The notes below the pieces were generated by a model. That model saw nothing but the letters and a program-made list of their open reading frames with translations, made no database searches and was not told the origin of the DNA. A stretch of 9,877 bases of DNA from Lachnospiraceae bacterium. Lineage in GTDB: Bacteria > Bacillota > Clostridia > Lachnospirales > Lachnospiraceae. Shown piece after piece: positions 1 through 6,867 of this stretch. The DNA lies in contig SFNX01000065.1 in NCBI GenBank assembly GCA_004552595.1, forward strand, positions 1 to 9,877, written 5' to 3'. A program made the translations under genes and the position numbers. How positions within the stretch are numbered: the first letter of the stretch is position 1; every line of letters begins with the position of its first letter.

Positions 1-1
1 T

Positions 2-931
2 GATGTGATGCTTGAGAACAAGCGTAAAAATAAAATCGGTACTACAAAGAACGGAATAGGTCCTGCTTATTGCGACAAATACGAGAGAAGCGGATTCAGG
101 ATTGAAGACCTTTACAAGGACAGCTTTGAAGAGAACCTAAGACATATGGTCAGCGTTAAGAATGAGCTCCTTTTGGCAGCAGGTGAACCGACATGCGATG
201 CAGACGAAATAGTAAAGCAGTACAAAGAGTATGCCGACACATTAAAGCAGTATGTATGCGATACGGTTACACTTTTACATAAATACCTTAAGGAAGATAA
301 GTTTGTTGTAGTTGAGGGTGCGCAGGCAACGCTTCTTGATATTGACTTTGGCTCATATCCGTTTGTTACTTCATCTAATCCGACAATCGGCGGAATTCTT
401 ACAGGAACCGGACTTTCCGCAAGAGATATCGGCGATGTATACGGAGTTATCAAGGCGTACTCAAGCCGTGTAGGAGAAGGACCTTATGTTACAGAACTTA
501 AGGATGAAACCGGTGACAGAATCAGAGATTTAGGTCACGAATACGGCACAGTTACAAAGCGTCCGAGAAGATGCGGATGGCTTGACCTTGTTACACTTAA
601 ATATGCGATTGACATTAATGGCGTTAACTATATTAACTTAAATCACTTAGATACAATCGGACACTTTGATACATTCAAGGCATGTGTTGCATATGAGGTT
701 GATGGTGTAACAACTACTGATTTCTCAACAAACGAAGAATTCTTAGCAAAAGCAAAGCCGGTTTATAAGGAATTTAAAGGTAACTTTGGCGATGTATCAA
801 AGTGCAAATCCTTTGACGAGCTTCCGGATAATGCCAAGGAATATGTGAACTTTATTGAGGAGTACACAGGTACAAAGGTTAAGCTTATCGGAACAGGCGC
901 TGACAGAGAAAATATGATTGTAAGAGAATAA
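2..931 (+). CDS. purA: Adenylosuccinate synthetase, 5'-truncated by window edge
   Basis: PurA joins IMP and aspartate using GTP to form adenylosuccinate, the first committed step from IMP to AMP, in the cytoplasm. The visible 309 residues match the family from the IGTTKNGIGPAY segment onward. They include VEGAQATLLDID followed by YPFVTSSNPTIGG, then IKAYSSRVGEGP, the TVTKRPRRCGWLD substrate-binding block, and the C-terminal GTGADRENMIVRE. Bacterial PurA is usually about 425-430 residues, so roughly 120 N-terminal residues, including the GTP-binding loop and catalytic His, lie left of the window. The frame is open to the first base, so the GTG at 5 and ATG at 8 are internal codons and not starts. 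EGAQA replaces the common EGAQG, a minor variant. No clear terminator follows before ugd. Confidence 0.96.
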   Translation, partial: DVMLENKRKNKIGTTKNGIGPAYCDKYERSGFRIEDLYKDSFEENLRHMVSVKNELLLAAGEPTCDADEIVKQYKEYADTLKQYVCDTVTLLHKYLKEDKFVVVEGAQATLLDIDFGSYPFVTSSNPTIGGILTGTGLSARDIGDVYGVIKAYSSRVGEGPYVTELKDETGDRIRDLGHEYGTVTKRPRRCGWLDLVTLKYAIDINGVNYINLNHLDTIGHFDTFKACVAYEVDGVTTTDFSTNEEFLAKAKPVYKEFKGNFGDVSKCKSFDELPDNAKEYVNFIEEYTGTKVKLIGTGADRENMIVRE

Positions 932-950
932 TCACTTTTTAGAGTATCTG

Positions 951-981
951 TTTTAAGGAAATCGTATACAGGTGATATAAA
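951..981 (+). promoter_or_regulatory. Candidate promoter for ugd (extended -10)
   Basis: An extended -10 (TG-A-TATAAA, hexamer 976-981, TG at 973-974) lies 34 bases before the ugd start. The upstream side is weak: TTAAGG at 953-958 with 17-base spacing matches the -35 consensus at only three positions. The lack of a terminator after purA means read-through from purA is also possible. This is a motif call only. Confidence 0.35.
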
Positions 982-1015
982 TACGGGAAATAATTAAGAA
1001 TACAGGGAATGACAA

Positions 1016-2263
1016 ATGGGAAAATGTAAAATAGCAGTAGCCGGTACAGGTTATGTGGGAATGTCTATGGCAACGCTTCTTGCACAGCATAACGAAGTGT
1101 GGGCGGTTGACATAATACCTGAAAAGGTTGAAATGATTAACAATAAGAAGTCGCCGATAGCAGATAAGGAAATAGAAGATTTTCTTGCTAACAGGGATTT
1201 AGACTTAAGGGCTACTCTTGATGCAAAAGAGGCATATACAGGCGCGGATTTTGTAATTATTGCAGCACCGACAAACTATGACCCACAGAAAAACTATTTC
1301 GATACTTCTGCAGTTGAGTCTGTAATTGAACTTGTTAAGGAGTATTCTAAGGATGCTGTTATGGTAATAAAGTCTACAATTCCTGTAGGCTATACAGAAC
1401 ATATCAGAGAAAAGCTTGATACACAAAATCTCATCTTTTCACCTGAATTTTTAAGAGAGGGACGCGCATTATACGATAATCTCTATCCGAGCAGAATTAT
1501 TGTCGGAACTATACTTGAAGATGAAAGACTTAACAGTGCAGCACATAAATTTGCCGATTTATTAGTAGAGGGTGCAATAAAAGAAAATATAGATGTGTTA
1601 TTCATGGGACTTACTGAAGCAGAGGCTGTTAAGCTTTTTGCAAATACATATCTTGCATTAAGAGTTTCATATTTCAATGAACTTGATACATATGCGGAAA
1701 TGAAGGGACTTAATACAGAGCATATTATTAAGGGTGTATGCCTTGACCCAAGAATCGGAGATATGTATAATAACCCTTCCTTTGGATATGGTGGATATTG
1801 TCTTCCAAAAGATACAAAACAGCTCCTTGCAAACTATAAAGATGTTCCTGAAAACTTAATCGAGGCAATTGTTGAAGCCAACAGAACGCGTAAAGACTTT
1901 ATTGCCGACAGAGTACTTGACATGGCAGGGTATTACAGCTACGGACATAACAATCAGTATGCCAAGGATACAGAGAAAACTGTTACAATCGGCGTATTCA
2001 GACTTACAATGAAGTCAAGCTCTGATAATTTCCGCCAGAGTTCAATTCAGGGAATTATGAAAAGAGTTAAGGCTAAGGGCGCAACGGTCATTATTTATGA
2101 GCCAACATTACAGGATGGAACTACATTCTTCGGAAGCAAGGTAGTAAATGACCTTAACGAATTTAAGAAACTGAGTAATGCGATAATTGCCAACAGATAT
2201 GATAAGTGCCTTGACGATGTTATGGATAAGGTTTATACAAGAGACATATTTAAGCGCGATTAA
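1016..2263 (+). CDS. ugd: UDP-glucose 6-dehydrogenase
   Basis: This enzyme oxidises UDP-glucose to UDP-glucuronate with two NAD+, supplying acidic sugar for capsule, exopolysaccharide or other surface glycans. The 415-residue protein opens with a Rossmann NAD-binding motif (GTGYVG, residues 10-15). It continues with STIPVG (120-125), SPEFLREG (142-149), the central helix EAVKLFANTYLALR (203-216, with conserved Lys206), and the active-site block FGYGGYCLPKDT, in which Cys262 is the expected thioester nucleophile. The length matches the short bacterial group (about 390-420 residues). The start at 1016 is supported by AGGGA at 1004-1008 and because the Rossmann strand begins four residues in. 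No glycan-synthesis genes are visible beside it, so the polymer it serves cannot be read from this window. Confidence 0.96.
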   Translation: MGKCKIAVAGTGYVGMSMATLLAQHNEVWAVDIIPEKVEMINNKKSPIADKEIEDFLANRDLDLRATLDAKEAYTGADFVIIAAPTNYDPQKNYFDTSAVESVIELVKEYSKDAVMVIKSTIPVGYTEHIREKLDTQNLIFSPEFLREGRALYDNLYPSRIIVGTILEDERLNSAAHKFADLLVEGAIKENIDVLFMGLTEAEAVKLFANTYLALRVSYFNELDTYAEMKGLNTEHIIKGVCLDPRIGDMYNNPSFGYGGYCLPKDTKQLLANYKDVPENLIEAIVEANRTRKDFIADRVLDMAGYYSYGHNNQYAKDTEKTVTIGVFRLTMKSSSDNFRQSSIQGIMKRVKAKGATVIIYEPTLQDGTTFFGSKVVNDLNEFKKLSNAIIANRYDKCLDDVMDKVYTRDIFKRD

Positions 2264-2268
2264 TTATA

Positions 2269-2298
2269 TTGCAATAAATTTACTTGCTGTGATATATT
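2269..2298 (+). promoter_or_regulatory. Candidate sigma-A promoter upstream of the membrane/TPR gene pair
   Basis: TTGCAA at 2269-2274 and TATATT at 2293-2298 are separated by 18 bases, 4/6 and 5/6 matches to the consensus. Transcription would start near 2305, leaving about 60 bases before the 87-residue gene. No intrinsic terminator was found between the ugd stop and this site, so read-through from ugd is possible. Confidence 0.35.
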
Positions 2299-2366
2299 TA
2301 TGTAAACGGTTTTGCATATGAGTTTATGTGGAACTTATCGTTGAATAAGCATTAGGGACGCTTTTT

Positions 2367-2630
2367 ATGAAAGACACAAACATAAAAGAAAACGGTAAGC
2401 TCAGGGTAAAAAGAATATTTGCACTTATTTTGGCAGTTTTGTTAGTGTGTATGTATGCGACAACTCTTGTTTTTGCAATTACTGATAATGTAAAGACGAT
2501 GAGCTTCTTTAAGGCTTCGGTTGCACTGACAATAATTGTGCCGGTTCTTATATATGCTTATCAGCTTGTGTACAGAGTGGTACGTTCTTTTGAGGGAAAA
2601 GATAAAAATGTGCCACATGGTAAAGACTAG
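2367..2630 (+). CDS. Small two-helix membrane protein of unknown function
   Basis: I do not recognise this 87-residue protein as a named family. It has a basic N-terminus (residues 1-16, several Lys/Arg), a hydrophobic segment at about 17-38, a short polar turn, a second hydrophobic segment at about 49-70, and a charged C-terminal tail. This predicts a helical hairpin in the cytoplasmic membrane with both ends in the cytoplasm by the positive-inside rule. The ribosome binding site is mediocre (AGGGA about 9 bases before the ATG). It ends 40 bases before the TPR gene, so the two are probably co-transcribed. The ORF has ordinary codon use for the window and its neighbours fit around it neatly, which argues that it is real. 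The first segment could instead be an uncleaved signal anchor. Confidence 0.75.
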   Translation: MKDTNIKENGKLRVKRIFALILAVLLVCMYATTLVFAITDNVKTMSFFKASVALTIIVPVLIYAYQLVYRVVRSFEGKDKNVPHGKD

Positions 2631-2670
2631 ACACTGATTAATAATTGGGGATATTCAGGTGGGAGAATAA

Positions 2671-4266
2671 ATGATAGTATTTGAGCTTTACAGGCAGTTG
2701 GATGTACGCATGTACCGGACTCTTGCTCAGCTTGATCCTACATACGGACCATGTGCTAAGTATATTTTTGAGGATGATACACTTCTTGTTTTAGGGTCTG
2801 ACCATTCAATCAGACTCAATATGGCTACGAAGGAAGCCATCATTGATAATCCAATAAGAAATTTTGATATTGAGAATGAACCTGTGCTATGGTTTTCGGA
2901 AAACTCTTACGAGGCGCATATCGTAAGGGCTATTAATAATGTTTTTAGACAGTGGCTTGATGTTGACCCTTTTGAGTCGGAAGAAAAGCTGTTAAAGAGC
3001 ATTGTTGACATTAATGAAAATCTTGCTAAATATGACCTTAGGCTTTTCTATGATGCATCGGGAATGATAGTTTATAACAATGACAAAATCATTACATTCG
3101 AGCAGGCTATTGAAATAATCGGTGATGTGGATTTAAAAAGAGAACAAAGTGCCGATCTACAGGAAATTCTAAAAGAGGCGCAAAAGCTTAAGGTTGAAGG
3201 AAGGCTTAAAGATGCGGCCCCTTTCTATGAGCAGATTATAAGAAACAGTCAAAGAGCTGAATTTATATTTACGGTTGCTGCTTTTGAGCTTGCAGAATGC
3301 TATTATTTTATCGGCAATTACGAAAGAGCCGTGTCGCTTTATTACAGATGTAATCTTGAATACATTGCCGATGAGAATGATTTTTACATACATTTAGGCC
3401 ATGCACTTTTAGATGTAAAAATGCCGAAATATGAAAGAGAGATAAAGATTTACTATCGCTCAAAAGTTGATCCGGATTATATTCTGACTCATAAGGATGC
3501 CGTTGAAGGTGCAAAGAGAGAAGTTGCCTCTGTTTTTGATGAATATGAGGAAACATGTCTTGAGATGGGACAGAAAAAATATGCCGAATACAGAAACCGT
3601 CTTCCGATTGGGGCTGATGATATAGATGAGCTTATGAATAAGGATTCGGATGAGAAGATTTCATTGGGAGATGATAAAAAGGTATATGAAGGAATCAGGC
3701 TTACAGAGCCTGCCATTACAAAGGATATTAAGAGAAAATCTGATAATGAGCTGTTTTATGATGCACTTGATTTGTTCATAGCGGGAGAATATCAGAAGGC
3801 GTTTGAAATATACTGGATGCTTACAAAAGAGCTGCCTGTAGATTCCGATTATTACACATGGGCACAGTTCCAGCTTGGGAAATTATACACAATATTTGAT
3901 GATTATCACAAAGCCAACGATGCTTTTTCAATGTGTGACGTTAACAGGTTTGGAATAGTGTACAGGCAGGAAGAATTTCTTGTATTATATAAGCACGTTA
4001 AAATCATTTTAAATGATTTTGAAGACGATATCAGATACAGAAAACTGTTAAGAGGACGCTTTGATTACTATTTTGCCCGATATGACAGTGAGTACAATGC
4101 AATGCTTAAGGACCATAAGCTTGTAAGGAAATTCGTTCAGTATGAGAAAGAGTGTAAGGAAGACAGCATTGAGGAATTTGGCGATTATCTTATACTTGAT
4201 ACCGGTGATAATAAGAAAAAAAGAAAAGGTTTATTCAAATTGTTTGGCAAGAATAAACAGATTTGA
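2671..4266 (+). CDS. TPR-repeat-containing protein of unknown function
   Basis: This 531-residue protein has no signal peptide or membrane segment and is probably cytoplasmic. The N-terminal region (about 1-155) is a non-repeat domain of mixed strands and helices that I do not recognise. Two helical-repeat zones follow. Residues about 163-230 have TPR-like paired helices (GRLKDAAPFYEQI, then AECYYFIGNYERAVSLY). Residues about 360-425 have a similar pattern (AGEYQKAFEIYWML, then LGKLYTIFDDYHKANDAF). TPR repeats normally mediate protein-protein contacts. The far C-terminus is strongly basic (KKKRKGLFKLFGKNK), which could touch membrane, RNA or nucleoid. The start is supported by GGTGGGAG a few bases upstream. 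Its neighbour is the two-helix membrane protein, a possible partner, but nothing in the sequence shows what process they serve. Confidence 0.85.
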   Translation: MIVFELYRQLDVRMYRTLAQLDPTYGPCAKYIFEDDTLLVLGSDHSIRLNMATKEAIIDNPIRNFDIENEPVLWFSENSYEAHIVRAINNVFRQWLDVDPFESEEKLLKSIVDINENLAKYDLRLFYDASGMIVYNNDKIITFEQAIEIIGDVDLKREQSADLQEILKEAQKLKVEGRLKDAAPFYEQIIRNSQRAEFIFTVAAFELAECYYFIGNYERAVSLYYRCNLEYIADENDFYIHLGHALLDVKMPKYEREIKIYYRSKVDPDYILTHKDAVEGAKREVASVFDEYEETCLEMGQKKYAEYRNRLPIGADDIDELMNKDSDEKISLGDDKKVYEGIRLTEPAITKDIKRKSDNELFYDALDLFIAGEYQKAFEIYWMLTKELPVDSDYYTWAQFQLGKLYTIFDDYHKANDAFSMCDVNRFGIVYRQEEFLVLYKHVKIILNDFEDDIRYRKLLRGRFDYYFARYDSEYNAMLKDHKLVRKFVQYEKECKEDSIEEFGDYLILDTGDNKKKRKGLFKLFGKNKQI

Positions 4267-4282
4267 AAAATAAGCGTTGAAA

Positions 4283-4318
4283 ATAAGGGCTCCGGGGTTG
4301 ATTCTTCGGGGCTCTTGT
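4283..4318 (+). terminator. Hairpin after the TPR gene, probable terminator
   Basis: A 15-base-pair stem (4283-4297 with 4304-4318, six-base loop TTGATT) begins 16 bases after the TPR stop codon. Five pairs are G-U, so the structure forms well only in the + strand RNA. The following tract (GTTATCC) is a poor U-run, so termination may be incomplete. Confidence 0.6.
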
Positions 4319-4341
4319 GTTATCCTAGTAAAGTTGTTTGG

Positions 4342-4370
4342 TTTATGGTCATTTGCCGTAAACTTATATT
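4342..4370 (+). promoter_or_regulatory. Candidate promoter for rpsB-tsf
   Basis: TATATT at 4365-4370 is a good -10 match. The hexamer TTTATG at 4342-4347 gives 17-base spacing but is a weak -35. The predicted start near 4377 falls at the base of the first hairpin of the leader. A strongly expressed operon needs a promoter between the hairpin at 4283-4318 and rpsB, and this is the best candidate I see. Confidence 0.35.
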
Positions 4371-4376
4371 TATCAC

Positions 4377-4457
4377 GACCGTGGATGGGTCTGCCGGTGT
4401 TTTATTTTCGATAAAGGTTACTTCGAAGAGAAATCGCAGACACAGAAGAAGCGGCGG
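4377..4457 (+). promoter_or_regulatory. Structured 5' leader of rpsB, possible autoregulatory element
   Basis: The roughly 110-base untranslated region before rpsB can fold. GACC at 4377-4380 pairs with GGTC at 4388-4391 across a seven-base loop. CTGCCG at 4391-4396 pairs with CGGCGG at 4452-4457 (one G-U), closing a large loop just before the ribosome binding site. A second copy of the left arm, TTGCCG at 4353-4358, could compete for the same CGGCGG if transcription starts further upstream. Ribosomal protein operons are often controlled by such leaders through feedback by the encoded protein. Whether S2 binds here is inference. Confidence 0.3.
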
Positions 4458-4485
4458 AAGTTTTTAACCATATGGAGGTAAGAAA

Positions 4486-5223
4486 ATGAGCGTTATTTCA
4501 ATGAAACAGCTTCTTGAAGCCGGAGTACATTTCGGACATCAGACAAGAAGATGGAACCCTAAGATGGCACCATACATCTATCAGGAGAGAAATGGTATCC
4601 ACATCATCGATTTACAGAAGACAGTAGGCATGGTTGACGATGCTTACAATGTAATTTCTGATATCGTTTCACAGGGTGGTACAGTTTTATTCGTTGGTAC
4701 TAAGAAGCAGGCACAGGATGCTGTTAAGACAGAAGCTGAGCGTTGCGGAATGTACTATGTAAATGAGAGATGGCTTGGAGGAATGCTTACAAACTTCAAG
4801 ACAATCGAGTCAAGAATCGCAAGACTTAAGGCTATCGAGAAGATGGCAGAAGACGGAACATTCGATGTTCTTCCTAAGAAGGAAGTTATCGGAATTAAGA
4901 AGGAATGGGAAAAGCTCGAGAAGAACATCGGCGGAATCAAGAACATGACAAAGATTCCTGATGCTATTTTCGTTGTAGATCCTCGTAAGGAACACATCTG
5001 TATTAAGGAAGCACAGGCACTTGGCATTACACTTGTAGGTATCTGTGATACAAACTGTGATCCTGAAGAACTTGATTATGTTATTCCAGGTAACGACGAT
5101 GCAATCCGTGCAGTTAAGCTTATTGTATCTGCAATGGCAGATGCCGTTATCGAAGCTAATCAGGGTCAGTCAGTAGAGACAGAAGCAGAGGCAGAGGAAG
5201 TTCCTGCAGAAGAGGAGGCATAA
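4486..5223 (+). CDS. rpsB: 30S ribosomal protein S2
   Basis: S2 sits on the back of the small ribosomal subunit between head and body and is needed for S1 binding and initiation in many bacteria. The 245 residues start with the diagnostic MKQLLEAGVHFGHQTRRWNP (from residue 6) and contain TVLFVGTKKQAQDA, RWLGGMLTNFKTI and PDAIFVVDPRKE, with the late motif LVGICDTNCDPE. The C-terminus is a short acidic tail (from about residue 228, Glu/Ala rich), typical of Gram-positive S2. A strong GGAGG at 4474-4478, seven bases before the ATG, fixes the start. It is followed directly by tsf, the conserved bacterial order. Confidence 0.98.
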   Translation: MSVISMKQLLEAGVHFGHQTRRWNPKMAPYIYQERNGIHIIDLQKTVGMVDDAYNVISDIVSQGGTVLFVGTKKQAQDAVKTEAERCGMYYVNERWLGGMLTNFKTIESRIARLKAIEKMAEDGTFDVLPKKEVIGIKKEWEKLEKNIGGIKNMTKIPDAIFVVDPRKEHICIKEAQALGITLVGICDTNCDPEELDYVIPGNDDAIRAVKLIVSAMADAVIEANQGQSVETEAEAEEVPAEEEA

Positions 5224-5224
5224 T

Positions 5225-6307
5225 ATGGCAGCTATTACAGCTTCAATGGTAAAAGAATTAAGAGAAATGACAGGTGCCGGAATGATGGACTGTAAGAAAG
5301 CTCTTACAGAAACAGACGGCGATATGGATGCAGCAGTAGACGTACTTAAGAAGAGCGGTGCTGCTAAGATGGCTAAGAAGGCATCAAGAATTGCAGCTGA
5401 AGGTATTACACGTGTTGCTTCAAACGGAAGCGATGCTGTAGTTGTTGAAGTTAACTCAGAGACAGACTTCGTTGCTAAGAATGAGACATTCCAGGAGTTC
5501 GTACAGCAGGTTGCTGATACAGCTCTTACATCAGGTCTTAACGGCGGTGCTAACGGTGAAGATATCGAAGCACTTCTTGCAATGAACGGTCTTAACGATC
5601 TTTTAGTCGAGAAGACAGCTACAATCGGTGAGAAGTTATCAGTTCGTAGATTTAAGAAGGTTTCAGGTGAGTGTCTTGCATCATATATCCACGGTGGCGG
5701 AAAGATTGGTGTTTTAGTTGCAGCTTCAGGCGCATCAGACGATGCAGCTAAGGAAGCTCTTACAAATGTCGCAATGCAGATTGCAGCAATGAACCCACAG
5801 TATGTTGCAAGAACAGATATTTCTGCAGACGAGCTTGCTAAGATGAAGGATATCACAATTGAGTCAGCACTCAATGATCCTGCAACACTTCCAAAGCCAA
5901 TACTTAACGGATTATTCTCAAAAGTAGAAGCAGGTAACCTTTTCTCAGAAGAAGATGCTAAGATTCTTGCTGAGAAGAAGAATGACAAATATCTTTTCAA
6001 CTTCCTTTCAGAAGAGGCTAAGGCTAAGCTTGCAGAGCTTGCAATTGCTGATAAGGATACATATGTTGCAGATAAGATTTTTGCAGGACTTGTTGAAGGC
6101 CGTATCTCAAAGCAGGTTAAGGAAATTTGTCTTCTTGACCAGACTTATGTAAAGGCTGAAGACGGAAAGCAGACAGTTGCTGCATACCTTTCATCAGTTA
6201 ACAAGGATCTTAAGATTACAGAGATGGTAAGATTCGAAGTTGGTGAAGGAATGGAGAAGAAGAACGAAGACTTCGCTGCTGAAGTTGCTAAGCAGATGCA
6301 GGGCTAA
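5225..6307 (+). CDS. tsf: Elongation factor Ts with an internal extension
   Basis: EF-Ts is the nucleotide-exchange factor that releases GDP from EF-Tu. The N-terminal UBA-like module is clear (VKELREMTGAGMMDCKKAL, residues 9-27). So is the EF-Tu contact motif TDFVAKNE (80-87). The C-terminal part has LVEGRISKQVKEICLLDQ (289-306) and RFEVGEGMEKKNEDFAAEVA (336-355). At 360 residues it is longer than the usual 280-310. Compared with my memory of the E. coli protein, about 60 extra residues lie between ADELAKMKDI and KIFAGLVEGR, roughly residues 215-275. The start is one base after the rpsB stop, with AGAGGAGG at 5211-5218 inside the end of rpsB, so translation of the pair is likely coupled. The terminator at 6346-6374 ends the operon. 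Confidence 0.96.
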   Translation: MAAITASMVKELREMTGAGMMDCKKALTETDGDMDAAVDVLKKSGAAKMAKKASRIAAEGITRVASNGSDAVVVEVNSETDFVAKNETFQEFVQQVADTALTSGLNGGANGEDIEALLAMNGLNDLLVEKTATIGEKLSVRRFKKVSGECLASYIHGGGKIGVLVAASGASDDAAKEALTNVAMQIAAMNPQYVARTDISADELAKMKDITIESALNDPATLPKPILNGLFSKVEAGNLFSEEDAKILAEKKNDKYLFNFLSEEAKAKLAELAIADKDTYVADKIFAGLVEGRISKQVKEICLLDQTYVKAEDGKQTVAAYLSSVNKDLKITEMVRFEVGEGMEKKNEDFAAEVAKQMQG

Positions 6308-6345
6308 TACTTTAGTAGTATTACACATTAAATAATGATATAATT

Positions 6346-6378
6346 AGAGCCTTAGATGATAAGTCTAGGGCTCTTTTT
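6346..6378 (+). terminator. Intrinsic terminator of rpsB-tsf
   Basis: An 11-base-pair stem (6346-6356 with 6364-6374, one G-U) with loop TGATAAG is followed by a T-run ending at 6378. It lies 39 bases after the tsf stop, a standard rho-independent terminator. Confidence 0.9.
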
Positions 6379-6433
6379 GTGTACTTTTTCAAAATCAGGA
6401 GTTATTTATTTGAAAATATTGTACAAAATTACA

Positions 6434-6462
6434 TTGAAATTTTTATGCAATATTACTATAAT
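6434..6462 (+). promoter_or_regulatory. Strong sigma-A-type promoter
   Basis: TTGAAA at 6434-6439 and a perfect TATAAT at 6457-6462 are separated by exactly 17 bases. The predicted start is near 6469, about 35 bases before the 77-residue gene at 6505. It lies downstream of the tsf terminator, so this gene is transcribed on its own. Confidence 0.8.
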
Positions 6463-6491
6463 CGTATTGTAAGAGATAAGGAAAGAGAAAT

Positions 6492-6497
6492 AGGAGG
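6492..6497 (+). promoter_or_regulatory. Ribosome binding site that fixes the start at 6505
   Basis: A perfect AGGAGG lies seven bases before the ATG at 6505. The same frame is open upstream to an ATG at 6379, but that start would be encoded across the promoter and directly behind the tsf terminator and has no ribosome binding site. The site at 6492 therefore decides for the shorter protein. Confidence 0.9.
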
Positions 6498-6504
6498 TAC
6501 TAAG

Positions 6505-6738
6505 ATGAAGGTACAGAACATTACAAACATTGAGAAATTTTTTAGCGTAGTAGATTCATGTGAAGGAAGAGTTGAACTTGTTACAGGTGAAGGAGACAGA
6601 CTTAATCTTAAGTCAAAGCTTTCACAGTATGTATCACTTGCAAACATCTTTTCAGACGGACAGATTGGTGAGCTTGAGATAGTAGCTTCTGAGCCGGCAG
6701 ACGTTGAAAAGCTTGTTAACTTCATGATTAACGGCTAA
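6505..6738 (+). CDS. Conserved small protein of unknown function (77 residues)
   Basis: The protein starts MKVQNITNIEKFF and contains RVELVTGEGDRLNLKSKL (about residues 24-41) and SLANIF, ending in EKLVNFMING. It is mixed alpha/beta, without signal peptide, membrane segment or cysteine pairs that would suggest metal binding, and is probably a soluble monodomain protein. From memory, close relatives occur widely in Lachnospiraceae and are often labelled 'polyA polymerase'. At this length the label cannot be right, because no nucleotidyltransferase motif is present. It has its own strong promoter, a perfect ribosome binding site and its own terminator, so it is probably well expressed and independently controlled. 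I cannot name a function. Confidence 0.88.
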   Translation: MKVQNITNIEKFFSVVDSCEGRVELVTGEGDRLNLKSKLSQYVSLANIFSDGQIGELEIVASEPADVEKLVNFMING

Positions 6739-6752
6739 TTTGATAGAGGCTT

Positions 6753-6780
6753 AAAGCGTCGCTAAATGCGACGCTTTTTT
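6753..6780 (+). terminator. Intrinsic terminator after the 77-residue gene
   Basis: A perfect ten-base-pair stem (6753-6762 with 6768-6777), loop TAAAT, ends in a six-T run (6775-6780). It begins 14 bases after the stop codon and separates this gene from the GTPase operon. Confidence 0.92.
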
Positions 6781-6784
6781 CTAT

Positions 6785-6812
6785 GTGAAATAATAAAAAT
6801 TGGTGGTATAAT
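6785..6812 (+). promoter_or_regulatory. Promoter of the CobW-GTPase operon (extended -10)
   Basis: A perfect TATAAT at 6807-6812 is preceded by TG at 6804-6805, an extended -10. GTGAAA at 6785-6790 gives a 4/6 -35 match with 16-base spacing. Transcription would start near 6819, about 50 bases before the first GTPase. A second TATAAT at 6834-6839 has no convincing -35. Confidence 0.65.
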
Positions 6813-6833
6813 TAGTAAGTATTTTTATGCCAA
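6800..6833 (+). promoter_or_regulatory. Imperfect dyad over the -10 region, possible operator
   Basis: TTGG at 6800-6803 and CCAA at 6830-6833 are complementary. Inside them ATAA at 6808-6811 matches TTAT at 6825-6828. The dyad spans the -10 and the start point of the GTPase operon, where a repressor would act. COG0523 genes are often controlled by metal regulators such as Zur, but I do not recognise this as a standard Zur box, and AT-rich DNA gives such dyads by chance. Confidence 0.2.
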
Positions 6834-6867
6834 TATAATAATTTATATAAATTGAGGAGATGATTAA

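Noticed and set aside
5..10. GTG/ATG start for the first gene
   Set aside because: The frame is open to the window edge and homology to PurA begins upstream; the N-terminal GTP-binding part is simply outside the window.
5170..6000. 276-codon open frame on the - strand across tsf
   Set aside because: It is antisense to a certain EF-Ts gene and its Ser/Ala-rich translation is what the reverse of that codon use gives. It has no ribosome binding site or family motif.
6339..6344. TATAAT directly before the tsf terminator
   Set aside because: There is no -35 at suitable spacing, and transcripts would run straight into the terminator stem.
6379..6504. An upstream in-frame ATG that would lengthen the 77-residue protein to 119 residues
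   Set aside because: The extra codons run through the sigma-A promoter and start just after the tsf terminator, with no ribosome binding site. The ATG at 6505 has a perfect AGGAGG.
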